Translations under genes and position numbers: made by a program
The notes under the pieces: generated by a model
The model's input: the letters and a program-made list of their open reading frames with translations, nothing else
Told to the model about the DNA's origin: nothing
The model's database searches: none
NCBI RefSeq assembly: GCF_042945595.1
Contig: NZ_CP168493.1
Location: forward strand, 2,666,001-2,730,000
Direction of reading: 5' to 3'
DNA from: Psychrobacillus sp042945595
Lineage (GTDB): Bacteria; Bacillota; Bacilli; Bacillales_A; Planococcaceae
Length of the DNA: 64,000 nt
In this document: one piece after another, positions 16,084 to 25,489 of the stretch
How positions within the stretch are numbered: position 1 is the first letter of the stretch
Layout: every line of letters starts with the position of its first letter

Positions 16084-18516
16084 TTGCCCTTAGTTTTCGC
16101 AATTTTCATGCCTATTGTTGTTGCACTGGTGATTCCTTTTCTATTTAAGAAAATTTCAAGCATTCATACAGGATGGTTTGTCTTAATCGTTCCTGTAATC
16201 CTCGTTTGTTTTTATGCGACGTACATACCATCTATTATGGATGGAACCACTAATATGAACGTGCTTCCTTGGATTCCATCCCTTGGAATCTCATTTGTTT
16301 CATACATAGACGGATTGAGTTTACTCTTTTCCTTACTAATTACGGGTATTGGAGCATTAGTTGTGCTTTACTCGATTTTTTATTTGGATAAGAAAAAAGA
16401 AAAGCTTGGTAACTTCTACGTATACTTATTAATTTTTATGAGTGCAATGCTAGGAGTCGTTCAATCGGACAATTTAATCGGATTGTATTTCTTTTGGGAA
16501 TTAACGTCCATATCCTCTTTTCTTCTAATTGGCTATTGGTATACAAGAGATCGCTCTCGTTTTGGGGCCTTAAAATCGATGATGATAACGGTATTTGGTG
16601 GGCTTATGATGCTTGGAGGTTTTTTAATTCTCGGAATCATTGGGGACACTTTTTCTATTCGTGAACTGATTGCACAAGCTCCAACACTTGCTGGAAGAGA
16701 TCTTTTTGTATGGGCACTTGTACTTGTGTTACTTGGAGCTTTTACAAAATCTGCACAGTTCCCATTTTATATTTGGTTGCCTGATGCCATGGAAGCTCCT
16801 ACTCCTGTTAGCGCATATTTACACTCTGCAACAATGGTCAAAGCAGGATTATATTTAGTCGCACGATTCACTCCTATTTTTGCATTTTCTGAAGTGTGGG
16901 TTTGGCTTGTAACTGGAGTAGGGATTCTCACACTATTTTGGGGTTCTATCTTTGCGATTAAACAAACTGATTTAAAAGCCATACTTGCTTTTTCTACGGT
17001 TAGTCAGCTTGGTTTAATCATGTCCCTTCTTGGAATTGGTTCAGTTGCTTATCATGTTACCGGAGATTTAGTAACTACATTTACATTTGCAACGTTTGCA
17101 GCCATTTTTCACCTTATCAATCATGCGACTTTTAAAGGAAGTTTGTTTATGATTGCTGGAATAGTGGATCACGAAACTGGTACGAGAGATATCCGAAAAC
17201 TGGGTGGGCTTATGAGTTTAATGCCATTCAGCTTCACGATTGCATTAATTGGAAGCCTCTCGATGGCTGGTGTTCCACCGTTCAACGGATTTTTGAGTAA
17301 AGAAATGTTTTTAGAGGCTGTTCTCAATTTACAACATTTTAATCTTTCCGCTATGGAATCTTGGGGTATTTTGTTCCCAATCATTGCGTGGATTGCAAGT
17401 GTATTTACATTTGTTTATAGTTTGTATTTTGTTCTCCATACTTTCCGTGGGAAACATAAACCAGAGCAGTTGCCAAAAGCTGCCCACGAAGCGCCAATAG
17501 GAATGCTTTTATCTCCTGGAATATTAGCTACACTTGTCGTAGTAATATTCTTTGTCCCAAATTTTGTTGGACGTACATTTATTAAACCGGCAGTAGCAGC
17601 TATTCAACCTTTAGCTTACCAAGTTCCAGCAGATGTTGGGTTTACGATAAAAGCTTGGCACGGGTTTCACTCCCCTGCTTTGTATATGACGCTTGGAATC
17701 TTTTTAGTTGGTTTTATTTTGTTTAAAACGATTTCAAAATGGTCTCCAGTTTATAAAAAGCTTCCATCTAAATTTACGTTAAACAAAATGTATGAGGCTT
17801 TGACCCGTATTGCGGATGGAGGAGCTAATCGGTTCTCGTCTATCTATATGACAGGCTCTATTCGCTCCTACTTTGTATACATGTTCACTGCAATTATTGT
17901 ATTGCTTGGTGGAACGATGTGGCTGAAAGATGCATTCACTATTAGCTTGGTAAACCTAGCACCTATTCGTTTTTTTGAAATACTTATTTCGATCATTTTA
18001 ATCGTTAGTACTGTTACAATTTTAGTTACTAAGTCAAGATTAACTGCGATAATCGCCCTTGGAGCAGTAGGCTACACAGTTGCCTTGTTCTATATTTTGT
18101 TTAAAGCACCAGATCTTGCATTAACACAATTAGTAATAGAAACAGTTTCTGTCGCTTTATTTTTAGGTGCATTTTATCATTTACCGAAAATGAATACACA
18201 TGAAAAAGGAAAAGAAGATCGTGGTTTCCGTTTAGGTAACTTTCTTATTGCCCTTGGAGTAGGAGTGATGGTTACCTTAATCGCCATCTCGTCTCACTCT
18301 CAAAAACTTATTCCTTCCATCTCTAAGTATTATAAAGATACTGTCTATACGGAGGCTGGCGGCAAGAATATCGTAAACGTTATTTTAGTAGATTACCGTG
18401 GGTTTGATACATTGTTCGAAATAAGTGTCTTAACGATTGCCTCACTTGGAATCATTGGGATGATTACTTTACGTCTTGTAAAAAAGAAAGGAGATAGAAA
18501 AGTTGAAAACAAATGA
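16084..18516 (+). CDS. mrpA: Mrp Na+/H+ antiporter subunit A
   Basis: The 810-residue protein, the largest Mrp subunit, is related to complex I NuoL/NuoM. It has about 20 membrane segments; the proton-channel domain includes WELTSISSFLLIGYW, FPFYIWLPDAMEAPTPVSAYLHSATMVKAG and HLINHATFKGSLFMIAG. The C-terminal extension (TALIALGAVGYTVALFYILFKAPDLALTQL region) is typical of MrpA. The heteromultimer expels Na+ in exchange for several H+ and supports alkali and salt tolerance. The start is TTG at 16084, with AAAGGAGG upstream. It overlaps mrpB by 14 bases. Confidence 0.96.
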   Translation: MPLVFAIFMPIVVALVIPFLFKKISSIHTGWFVLIVPVILVCFYATYIPSIMDGTTNMNVLPWIPSLGISFVSYIDGLSLLFSLLITGIGALVVLYSIFYLDKKKEKLGNFYVYLLIFMSAMLGVVQSDNLIGLYFFWELTSISSFLLIGYWYTRDRSRFGALKSMMITVFGGLMMLGGFLILGIIGDTFSIRELIAQAPTLAGRDLFVWALVLVLLGAFTKSAQFPFYIWLPDAMEAPTPVSAYLHSATMVKAGLYLVARFTPIFAFSEVWVWLVTGVGILTLFWGSIFAIKQTDLKAILAFSTVSQLGLIMSLLGIGSVAYHVTGDLVTTFTFATFAAIFHLINHATFKGSLFMIAGIVDHETGTRDIRKLGGLMSLMPFSFTIALIGSLSMAGVPPFNGFLSKEMFLEAVLNLQHFNLSAMESWGILFPIIAWIASVFTFVYSLYFVLHTFRGKHKPEQLPKAAHEAPIGMLLSPGILATLVVVIFFVPNFVGRTFIKPAVAAIQPLAYQVPADVGFTIKAWHGFHSPALYMTLGIFLVGFILFKTISKWSPVYKKLPSKFTLNKMYEALTRIADGGANRFSSIYMTGSIRSYFVYMFTAIIVLLGGTMWLKDAFTISLVNLAPIRFFEILISIILIVSTVTILVTKSRLTAIIALGAVGYTVALFYILFKAPDLALTQLVIETVSVALFLGAFYHLPKMNTHEKGKEDRGFRLGNFLIALGVGVMVTLIAISSHSQKLIPSISKYYKDTVYTEAGGKNIVNVILVDYRGFDTLFEISVLTIASLGIIGMITLRLVKKKGDRKVENK

Positions 18517-18925
18517 TTTAATTATTCAAACGACTACTAAAGTAGTTTTCTTCATTATTTTTCTATTCTCCATTCATATCTTTTTTGCAGGGCACTATGC
18601 ACCAGGCGGAGGATTTGTTGGCGGATTATTAATGTCAAGTGCCATCATTTTATTACTACTTGCATTTGACTTAAAAACAGTGAAAGAAATGCTTCCAGTG
18701 AACTACACAGTCGTGACCGCAATTGGATTGTTAACCTCCCTCGCTACGGCAGCTGGTTCTATTTTCTTTAATGTTCCTTTCTTTACGCATGTATATAGCG
18801 ATTTCAACTTACCGCTTCTTGGGGTAACTTCGATTCATACGGCGATGTTTTTTGATACGGGAGTATACTTAGTTGTTGTCGGAGTCACAATGACCATTAT
18901 TCAAATGATCGGAGGAGATGAATAA
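18503..18925 (+). CDS. mrpB: Mrp antiporter subunit B
   Basis: The 140-residue subunit has four membrane segments and the conserved HYAPGGGFVGGL loop of MrpB. It starts at TTG 18503 inside the end of mrpA, with AAAGGAG upstream. Its stop overlaps the ATG of mrpC (TAATG), so the subunits are translationally coupled. Confidence 0.95.
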   Translation: MKTNDLIIQTTTKVVFFIIFLFSIHIFFAGHYAPGGGFVGGLLMSSAIILLLLAFDLKTVKEMLPVNYTVVTAIGLLTSLATAAGSIFFNVPFFTHVYSDFNLPLLGVTSIHTAMFFDTGVYLVVVGVTMTIIQMIGGDE

Positions 18926-19266
18926 TGGAAATATTAATGTCCATTTTAATCGGCTTTCTTTTCATGGCAGCCATTTACTTAATCCTTTCCAGAAGTTTGC
19001 TTAGAATTATTATCGGCACCGGCTTGTTAAGCCATGGAACACATCTCTTGCTTTTAACGATGGGCGGTTTAAATGGAAAGGCTGCTCCCGTATTAACAGA
19101 TGGAGTTACCGACTATGTCGATCCAATTCCACAAGCTTTAATATTAACAGCTATCGTAATCAGTTTTGGTGTAACAGCCTTTTCTTTAGTGCTTGCTTAT
19201 CGTACATATAAAGAAGTTGGTACAGACAATATGGAATTAATGAAAGGAACAGAAGACAATGATTAA
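18925..19266 (+). CDS. mrpC: Mrp antiporter subunit C
   Basis: The 113-residue, three-helix subunit is related to complex I NuoK (GTGLLSHGTHLLLLTMGG; DPIPQALILTAIVISFG). The ATG at 18925 shares a base with the mrpB stop codon; the end overlaps mrpD by eight bases. Confidence 0.95.
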   Translation: MEILMSILIGFLFMAAIYLILSRSLLRIIIGTGLLSHGTHLLLLTMGGLNGKAAPVLTDGVTDYVDPIPQALILTAIVISFGVTAFSLVLAYRTYKEVGTDNMELMKGTEDND

Positions 19267-20746
19267 TTTATTATTATTTCCAGTCCTCATCCCGTTCCTT
19301 TTTGCAGCTATTTTATTGTTTTTCCCGAAAAAAGTGAAAGCTCAGCGAATAACTGTGATGATTGGACTTTTATTGGCACTAGCATCCGCAATTGTGCTAT
19401 TAATTAAAGTAAAATTAGATGGCGTTCAAACGCTTACTTTAGGCAGTTGGGCTCCTCCATTTGGAATCACGATGGTTTCGGATATGCTCTCTGTTTTATT
19501 AGTTACATCGTCCCTTATTATTGCACTATTCGTTGTCTGGTACAGTTTTACTTCAATTGGAGAAGACCGGGAGAAGGCATTTTATTACCCAGCAATTATG
19601 TTCTTGTTAACTGGAGTTAACGGCGCTTTTACAACCGGCGATATTTTTAATATGTTCGTTTTCTTTGAAGTATTGTTAATGTCCTCTTATGTACTCATCG
19701 TTTTAGGGGGAGAAAAAGGGCAGTTAAGAGAATCTATCAAGTACATACTTGTGAATATCGTTTCCTCATCGCTTTTTGTTATTACTGTAGGGTACTTATA
19801 TTCCGTAGTTGGTACGTTGAATATGGCTGATATATCTATTAAACTTGCGGAAATTGGCCAAGCAGGTATTATCACTGTAATAGCTGTACTTTTTCTCATC
19901 GTATTTGGTATTAAAGGTGCTATCTTCCCTCTGTTCTTTTGGTTACCGGGGTCATATGCAGCTCCTCCAGTGCCAATACTGGCTCTTTTTGGGGCGTTAT
20001 TAACTAAAGTAGGCGTTTATGCAATTATACGGACGTATACATTGTTCTTCACAACCGATGTGGGCTTTACACATGAATTACTTATGATTATTTCTATCAT
20101 CACAATCATTGCAGGATGTATAGGCGCACTTGCTTACTTCGATGTAAAACAAATTATTATTTATAATATTGTGATAGCAGTAGGGGTCATATTATTTGGT
20201 GTATCTATTATGAATGAAAACGGTATGCTTGGTTCTGTATTTTATTTGATCCATGATATTTTAATAAAAGGGGCATTGTTTTTACTGGTCGGGATTGTGA
20301 TTAAAATAACTGGCACATCCGATTTGCGCAAAATGGGTGGACTTATGAAACGTTACCCTACATTAGCATGGAGTTATTTAGTTTCAGCGTTTGGACTTGC
20401 TGGGATTCCTCCTTTGAGTGGATTTTTAGGCAAACTTTTAATTGTCCAAGGGGGGCTTGAAGACGGGCATATTTGGCAAAGTATTTTCATACTTGCTTCT
20501 AGCTTAGTCGTTTTACTTTCTGTCATTCGTATTTTCATCTATGCATTTTGGGGTGAAGAGAAAGTTGTGCAGGAGCTTAATCCTAAAACGTATCGTCATT
20601 TATTAACCCCAGCAGTTTGCTTAGTTGCCATCACCGTTTTATATGGTGTTGGTTCAGAATTTGTAGTTCCATTTATGAAGGACGCAACTACAGTATTACT
20701 AGACCCTTCCGTTTATACGGATGCAGTATTTAAAGGGGTGAAATAA
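19259..20746 (+). CDS. mrpD: Mrp antiporter subunit D
   Basis: The 495-residue subunit has about 14 membrane segments and is related to NuoM/NuoN antiporter-like proteins. Conserved blocks include FVFFEVLLMSSYVLIVLGG (key glutamate in TM5), IKGAIFPLFFWLPGSYAAPP, and the helical lysine region in IHDILIKGALFLL. It is thought to form one of the proton paths. It overlaps mrpC upstream and mrpE downstream (shared A of TAATG). Confidence 0.95.
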   Translation: MINLLLFPVLIPFLFAAILLFFPKKVKAQRITVMIGLLLALASAIVLLIKVKLDGVQTLTLGSWAPPFGITMVSDMLSVLLVTSSLIIALFVVWYSFTSIGEDREKAFYYPAIMFLLTGVNGAFTTGDIFNMFVFFEVLLMSSYVLIVLGGEKGQLRESIKYILVNIVSSSLFVITVGYLYSVVGTLNMADISIKLAEIGQAGIITVIAVLFLIVFGIKGAIFPLFFWLPGSYAAPPVPILALFGALLTKVGVYAIIRTYTLFFTTDVGFTHELLMIISIITIIAGCIGALAYFDVKQIIIYNIVIAVGVILFGVSIMNENGMLGSVFYLIHDILIKGALFLLVGIVIKITGTSDLRKMGGLMKRYPTLAWSYLVSAFGLAGIPPLSGFLGKLLIVQGGLEDGHIWQSIFILASSLVVLLSVIRIFIYAFWGEEKVVQELNPKTYRHLLTPAVCLVAITVLYGVGSEFVVPFMKDATTVLLDPSVYTDAVFKGVK

Positions 20747-21225
20747 TGGCTTTTCAAATATTATTGAATGTTGTAATCGCTTTAACTTGGATGTTTTTAT
20801 CCGTATCATTTAAACCAACAACATTTATCGTTGGCTATTTACTTGGATTATTAATGTTATGGATGCTACGAAAATCTTTTTCTTCCAGATTTTACTTAGA
20901 AAGAATTTGGGCAGTTGTGAAGCTCGTTATTTTATTTTTAAAAGAGCTAACATTATCAAATATCGCCGTTTTGCTGTTAATCATTAAACCGAAAATGCCA
21001 ATTCGTCCCGCTATATTTGCAATGCCTACTGTCCTTGAAAAAGACTGGGAAATTACACTATTATCCAGTCTTATCACCCTGACACCGGGCACAATTGTCA
21101 TTGATATTTCGGATGATAATAAAATCCTTTATATTCATTCTATTGATTTTGATAACGTAGATGATGCCATCAATTCCATCAAGGATACGTTTGAAAAGGC
21201 AATCTTGGAGGTGAGCAAATCATGA
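20746..21225 (+). CDS. mrpE: Mrp antiporter subunit E
   Basis: The 159-residue protein has two N-terminal membrane segments and a cytosolic domain (ITLLSSLITLTPGTIVIDIS is the family signature). It is needed for full antiport in Bacillus. Its ATG overlaps the mrpD stop, and its end overlaps mrpF by four bases (ATGA). Confidence 0.94.
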   Translation: MAFQILLNVVIALTWMFLSVSFKPTTFIVGYLLGLLMLWMLRKSFSSRFYLERIWAVVKLVILFLKELTLSNIAVLLLIIKPKMPIRPAIFAMPTVLEKDWEITLLSSLITLTPGTIVIDISDDNKILYIHSIDFDNVDDAINSIKDTFEKAILEVSKS

Positions 21226-21503
21226 CAACTTTTCTTTGGACAATCGTCGTACTTATAGGTATATCGCTTTTAGGTTTTTTATATCGCCTTGTGAAAGGAC
21301 CTACAACTCCAGACCGTGTAATTGCCCTTGATGCAATTGGTGTTGGGATAATCTCGTTGATAGGGCTCATATCCATCCTATTTGATACAGGATATTTCTT
21401 AGATGTTATTTTACTCTTAGCGATTCTTTCCTTTATTGGTACTGTTGCTTTTTCTAAATTCACGGAGAAGGGAGTAATTATTCAACGTGACCGTAATAGC
21501 TAA
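21222..21503 (+). CDS. mrpF: Mrp antiporter subunit F
   Basis: The 93-residue, three-helix subunit carries the conserved VKGPTTPDRVIALDAIG motif after TM1. The start ATG overlaps the mrpE stop codon and the end overlaps mrpG by 17 bases. MrpF has been linked to bile-salt efflux in B. subtilis; here it is assigned as an antiporter subunit. Confidence 0.95.
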   Translation: MTTFLWTIVVLIGISLLGFLYRLVKGPTTPDRVIALDAIGVGIISLIGLISILFDTGYFLDVILLLAILSFIGTVAFSKFTEKGVIIQRDRNS

Positions 21504-21849
21504 TATTCTTATCATTGCTACGATTTCTTTTGGAACAATCTTTATCTTGGTAACCGCTATCGGGTTAATACGTCTTCCGGATGCCTATTCACGGGCACAT
21601 GCGGCATCTAAAAGTGCAACACTTGGTGTCATGAGTATTTTACTCGGAGTATTTTTTCACTTTTGGTTGAATGAAGGAAGCTTTAACTCTCGCATTTTAC
21701 TTGGAATCGTCTTTCTTTTTGTTACAGGACCAGTTGGAGGCCATATGATGGGTAGAGCTGCTTATATATCTGGTGTGAAAATGTGGGATAAATCTGTAAG
21801 AGATGATCTTGCAGAAGTAGTAAAGAAAAAAAGAGAACTTGAAAAATAA
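21487..21849 (+). CDS. mrpG: Mrp antiporter subunit G
   Basis: The 120-residue, three-helix final subunit has the signature AIGLIRLPDAYSRAHAASKSATLG and a charged cytosolic tail. It starts with GTG at 21487 inside the end of mrpF; GGGAG lies about 12 bases upstream, so translational coupling is likely. A strong terminator follows two bases after the stop. Confidence 0.95.
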   Translation: MTVIANILIIATISFGTIFILVTAIGLIRLPDAYSRAHAASKSATLGVMSILLGVFFHFWLNEGSFNSRILLGIVFLFVTGPVGGHMMGRAAYISGVKMWDKSVRDDLAEVVKKKRELEK

Positions 21850-21850
21850 T

Positions 21851-21900
21851 AAAGCTTTTGCAATCCGCAAATTCTGCGGTTGCAAAAGCTTTTGTTTTTT
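21851..21900 (+). terminator. Terminator of the mrp operon
   Basis: An 18-19 bp stem (21851-21869 with 21875-21893, arms beginning AAAGCTTTTGCAA, one bulge) is followed by GTTTTTTT. Confidence 0.9.
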
Positions 21901-22229
21901 TAGTAATAACCACCATCATAATACGTTGGGTATGTGTATGGGTAAGGTTGATAAACTGGATAAGGTTGGTAAACTGGATATCCTCCGTATCCATATCCTC
22001 CATATCCTCCGTATCCTCCAAAGCCTCCAATTAATGAAGAACCTACAAGACCTCCGACTAATCCCCCTACAAACGGACTTCCGAAGCCACCAAATCCTCC
22101 AAACGGTCCTCCGAAGCCTCCAAAGCGGCCAAATCCTCCAAAGCGGCCAAAACCGGGGCCTCTAAAACCACCACCTCTAAAACCACCAAAACCGGGACCT
22201 CTAAAACCTCCACCCCGAAATCTTACCAT
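21900..22229 (-). CDS. Glycine/tyrosine-rich low-complexity protein
   Basis: The 109-residue protein has three zones. An RG/FG-rich start contains GGGFRGPGFGGFRGG-type repeats; a short glycine/valine middle reads VGGLVGGLVGSSLIGG; the tail is GY- and PY-rich (GGYGGYGGYGYGGYP, then YPVYQPYPVYQPYPY). No folded domain is seen. Such composition is found in some spore coat or exosporium proteins and in condensate-forming proteins; neither is shown here. The ATG has GGAAAGGAGGAG upstream. It lies downstream of pepA on the same strand, after a hairpin. Confidence 0.75.
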   Translation of the reverse strand: MVRFRGGGFRGPGFGGFRGGGFRGPGFGRFGGFGRFGGFGGPFGGFGGFGSPFVGGLVGGLVGSSLIGGFGGYGGYGGYGYGGYPVYQPYPVYQPYPYTYPTYYDGGYY

Positions 22230-22240
22230 GCTTCTCCTCC

Positions 22241-22269
22241 TTTCCCCTCAGTGTATGCCACTGGGGAAA
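22241..22269 (-). other. Hairpin directly before the glycine-rich gene's ribosome binding site
   Basis: TTTCCCC-T-CAGTG (22241-22253) and CACTGGGGAAA (22259-22269) form an 11-bp stem with one bulge. On the minus strand GGGGAAA of the stem runs into GGAGGAG, the ribosome binding site. There is no T-run, so it is not a normal terminator of pepA; an mRNA-stability or translation role is possible. Confidence 0.45.
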
Positions 22270-22288
22270 GTGAGTCTGTGCGTTTGCC

Positions 22289-23791
22289 CTATTCTTCGTC
22301 TGCCATTCGTTCAATCAGCGTTGCAAGTGTTCGTACCATTACACCTGTTCCGCCTTTAGGACCGAAATCATGAGCAGACTTTGTATCAGATGTCCCAGCA
22401 ATATCTAGATGAATCCATGGTGTATTTTCTACAAATTCTCCTACAAATCCACCACCGAAAATCATATGGCCATCTCCACCAGGTGAATTATTAAGATCTG
22501 CAACATCACTTTTACGAATACGTTTTTTGTCATTTTCTGTTAAAGGTAATCTCCATGTAAATTCGCCAGTTTCAATGGAAGATTCCATAAACGTTTCAAA
22601 AAACGCTTCATCATTTGTTAATGCTCCAGTTTTATCGTATCCAAGTGCAGTTATGACACCTCCAGTTAACGTCGCTACATCAACAATATAGTTAGCGCCT
22701 TGCTGTTTTGCATATGTCACAGCGTCGGCTAAAACTAGTCGACCTTCTGCATCTGTATTTAAAATCTCAATTGTTTTCCCGCTCATCGAAGTAATGACAT
22801 CATCTGGTTTAAAAGCATTTCCAGAAATCATGTTATCAGTAGATGCAATAACTGCAAGCACGTTTTTGTTTGGACGAAGCTCACCAATAATTTGCATTGC
22901 ACCTAGTACTGCTGCTGCGCCGCCCATATCCCCTTTCATCCCAACAATTCCAGTCTTTGTTTTAATAGAATAGCCACCAGTATCAAATGTAATGCCTTTA
23001 CCCACTAAGGCAACTACATCTTCCCACTTTTCGGTTGCTTGATATTTTAATACGATTAATCGTGGTTCTTCAACAGATCCTTGGTTGACAGCAAGAAGAG
23101 CTCCCATGCCAAGTTCTTCTATTTCTTTTTTACCCAAAATCTCTGTTTCGAACTCATATGTATTACCAAGTTCTCTCGCGTATTCCCCTAATTGCGTTGA
23201 GGTAAGTACGTTTCCAGGAGTATTCACTAATATTCTAGCTTCATTTACAGCATCTGCATAAATAGTTCCTACTTCAAAATAAGAGACAACTTCTTCCTCA
23301 TCTTCATTTGTTAATAGTTCAATAGCTGATAAATAATAATCGGGTACATTCGAAGTTGTTTTGTATCCTTCATAAGTGAAAGAACCCATACCAAGCCCTT
23401 CAGCTGCCAAATAAGCTACGTCAGCATCTAAGATAGATTCTGTTGTGAAGGAAGGAACCCAAATTGCTAATGATTCTGGCTTGCTTGTTAAAAGTTCTTT
23501 TCCAACAAGACCAAAAATTTCACGGATATTCTCTTGTGTTAATTGTTTACGATCCCCAATTCCAACAAAAAGAATTCTCTTAACACCATCTTTATTTGCA
23601 ACAGGCACTTTTACAATCTTTTTAAGATCAGAAGAAATATCACCGCTCTTCACCCAATCCATAATATGTGCGCCAAAACTTTCTAAGAAATCGCTCCAAT
23701 TGCTTGTATTTTCTACATGTTTGGAAACAGCGACTACCAATGTTTCGGATTGAATTTCCTCGAATAAAACAGCATTTGTACTAATAATCAT
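22289..23791 (-). CDS. pepA: Leucyl aminopeptidase (M17 family) PepA
   Basis: Two-domain, two-metal cytosolic aminopeptidase of 500 residues. The C-terminal catalytic domain holds VALVGKGITFDTGGYSIK, GDMGGAAAV and the family signature NTDAEGRL (about residues 344-351). It releases N-terminal amino acids from peptides. It sits next to yuiD as in B. subtilis (where it is YuiE). Confidence 0.95.
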   Translation of the reverse strand: MIISTNAVLFEEIQSETLVVAVSKHVENTSNWSDFLESFGAHIMDWVKSGDISSDLKKIVKVPVANKDGVKRILFVGIGDRKQLTQENIREIFGLVGKELLTSKPESLAIWVPSFTTESILDADVAYLAAEGLGMGSFTYEGYKTTSNVPDYYLSAIELLTNEDEEEVVSYFEVGTIYADAVNEARILVNTPGNVLTSTQLGEYARELGNTYEFETEILGKKEIEELGMGALLAVNQGSVEEPRLIVLKYQATEKWEDVVALVGKGITFDTGGYSIKTKTGIVGMKGDMGGAAAVLGAMQIIGELRPNKNVLAVIASTDNMISGNAFKPDDVITSMSGKTIEILNTDAEGRLVLADAVTYAKQQGANYIVDVATLTGGVITALGYDKTGALTNDEAFFETFMESSIETGEFTWRLPLTENDKKRIRKSDVADLNNSPGGDGHMIFGGGFVGEFVENTPWIHLDIAGTSDTKSAHDFGPKGGTGVMVRTLATLIERMADEE

Positions 23792-23913
23792 TATTTTTCC
23801 TCCTAGTAATTCGGATACATATTAATTATATAGGAAGAAGATACATTTTTCGAATAGTTTGAATGTGTTATACTAGTCTTACTGAATATTTAAGATGAAA
23901 GGCGGTGTCTACT

Positions 23914-24390
23914 TTGGCAATCCTCCAAAATACTCCATTATTGGCGGCACTTTTTTCTATTTTCTTTGCCCAGTTCGTGAAAATTCCGATTCATTTTTTA
24001 ATGACAAAGAAATTAGATTGGAAATTATTCACTTCTACCGGTGGAATGCCTAGTTCTCACTCAGCTGCTGTTACTTCGCTTTGTACTGCAATTGCTTTTG
24101 AAACAGGCTTAGATTCTCCACTTTTCGCAGTGGCTACCGTTTTTGCTGTAATCGTCATGTTTGATGCTACTGGTGTCCGTTTTCAAGCTGGACAACATGC
24201 CATAATCATCAATCAAATGCGGGCAGATTTTCAAACATTTGTTGAGCAAACAAAGGGATGGGCACAAAAGAAAAATGAGGATAAGATGAAAGAGTTAAAA
24301 ACCTTGCTTGGTCACAAACCAATCGAAGTTTTAATGGGAGCACTTACTGGTATTGCAATATCGATTGTAATATATAACACTTTGGGATAA
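23914..24390 (+). CDS. yuiD: Divergent PAP2 family membrane protein YuiD (DUF212)
   Basis: The 158-residue protein has four or so hydrophobic segments and the DUF212 signature GGMPSSHSAAVTSL, followed by FDATGVRFQAGQHA. These echo the acid phosphatase/PAP2 active site, but activity is not established. The ORF can start at GTG 23905; the TTG at 23914 is preferred because AAAGGCGGTG lies five bases upstream and the length then equals that of B. subtilis YuiD. A hairpin repeat copy begins right after the stop. Confidence 0.88.
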   Translation: MAILQNTPLLAALFSIFFAQFVKIPIHFLMTKKLDWKLFTSTGGMPSSHSAAVTSLCTAIAFETGLDSPLFAVATVFAVIVMFDATGVRFQAGQHAIIINQMRADFQTFVEQTKGWAQKKNEDKMKELKTLLGHKPIEVLMGALTGIAISIVIYNTLG

Positions 24391-24782
24391 GAAAAGCGGT
24401 AGACATTCTTTAAGAGCATTTTGTCTTCTCTATTTCCTGAGTGCTTTGGACAAAACATTGGCTACACTATTAACGTTAGAGTAATGGATCGTGAAGTGAC
24501 TGCGTCACTTCACGATCCATTTTTTTTGGTAATCTTGTGGCGGATGTTTGTCCGTCGCTCTCTTGGAATTTGTAAAGACGTGGTATATTTGGTTTGGATA
24601 ATGAGAGATAAAATGCAGTCTCACTCTTTTAAAGCGGACGAAGATGCAATTTCGTCCGCTTAGCATTTCTTTATCAAACGATGCTATCTATTTTTTCAGG
24701 TTCCACTTGCACTATTCATCGACCCAATAAATTATTTCTACTTTATACGTTAGGAATAAAAGGAAAACCAAATAAAAATCAA
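24391..24782 (+). repeat. Dispersed intergenic hairpin repeat, copy 4
   Basis: Same blocks as copies 1-3. The central stem is an 18-bp perfect inverted repeat, AATGGATCGTGAAGTGAC (24483-24500), loop TGC, complement at 24504-24521. The outer arm is different again, yet fully paired. The second hairpin GCGGACGAA-GATGCAA-TTCGTCCGC is at about 24634-24659. The far tail diverges from the other copies. Confidence 0.88.
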
Positions 24783-24792
24783 GAACTAGCGA

Positions 24793-24930
24793 ATGGAAAG
24801 GCTTCACTTATCAGTTCCTACCCTAAGGACTAAAGCGGTGCGAGGGAAGCTCTTAATGCTTTCACCTGGTAAATTTGTCCACCTGCAGTGGAAGTCAACC
24901 TGTTCATGGCATAAAAATTTATATTCTTTC
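24793..24930 (+). repeat. Remnant of the GC-rich repeat
   Basis: Only the last third is recognisable. GTCCACCTGCAGTGGAA-TCAACCTGTTCAT-GCATAAAAA matches the end of the element at 45757-45895. The upstream part (TAAAGCGGTGCGAGGGAAGC) is rearranged or decayed. Confidence 0.55.
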
Positions 24931-24935
24931 TATAA

Positions 24936-25018
24936 TAAAAAGACTGTAGGCAAACTCGATTTTTACCAAGTTTGTCTACAGTCTTAATGGATAACTCTTT
25001 AACGGAGTTATCCTTTTT
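24936..25018. terminator. Two adjacent terminator hairpins after yuiB
   Basis: First hairpin: AAGACTGTAGGCAAACT (24940-24956) with AGTTTGTCTACAGTCTT (24969-24985), flanked by an A-run that becomes a T-run for minus-strand transcripts, so it can end yuiAB. Second: GGATAACTC (24989-24997) with GAGTTATCC (25005-25013), followed by TTTTT for plus-strand transcripts. Confidence 0.8.
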
Positions 25019-25021
25019 CTT

Positions 25022-25345
25022 TTAGAACATTTGATACCCATTTTTCCGAAGATATTTCATCACAAAGCCAGCTGCAATTGCTCCCACTAATCCACTAGAT
25101 AATATGATGATATCCGCAGCATGTAGAGAAACAATTTTATGCCCTAAAGCAGAAAAAGCAGTTCCTGTTTTCGTAAAGTAATCAAAAAAGCGTACCTCAT
25201 CAATAATGAGAATCACAACTAATGGATAAAGAACTGCCATAAACCAAGTCATGCGTAAAAGCATATTCAATAAGAAGGCGATTCCGAAAAACATCACAAA
25301 AAATATAAGAACTGAAAGTATCATTTGTACGATCATAAAGTCCAT
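25022..25345 (-). CDS. yuiB: Membrane protein YuiB
   Basis: The 107-residue protein has three to four hydrophobic segments (VQMILSVLIFFVMFFGIAFLL; MTWFMAVLYPLVVILIID; a glycine-rich third one near AAGFVM). It resembles YuiB of B. subtilis by length and neighbourhood (yuiA upstream, pepA/yuiD nearby). Function unknown. No soluble domain. Confidence 0.72.
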   Translation of the reverse strand: MDFMIVQMILSVLIFFVMFFGIAFLLNMLLRMTWFMAVLYPLVVILIIDEVRFFDYFTKTGTAFSALGHKIVSLHAADIIILSSGLVGAIAAGFVMKYLRKNGYQMF

Positions 25346-25489
25346 AATCTATTACCTCCGTAGCATCTTTAAATAGTTTACCTTAACGGAGGCTAGTATT
25401 CAATGTACTTGTCTAATTTCACTTATTTGTCATAATCAATTACATCTTCCCTTACATGGCCCAGTGTGTGCATACGCCACTATATAAAG

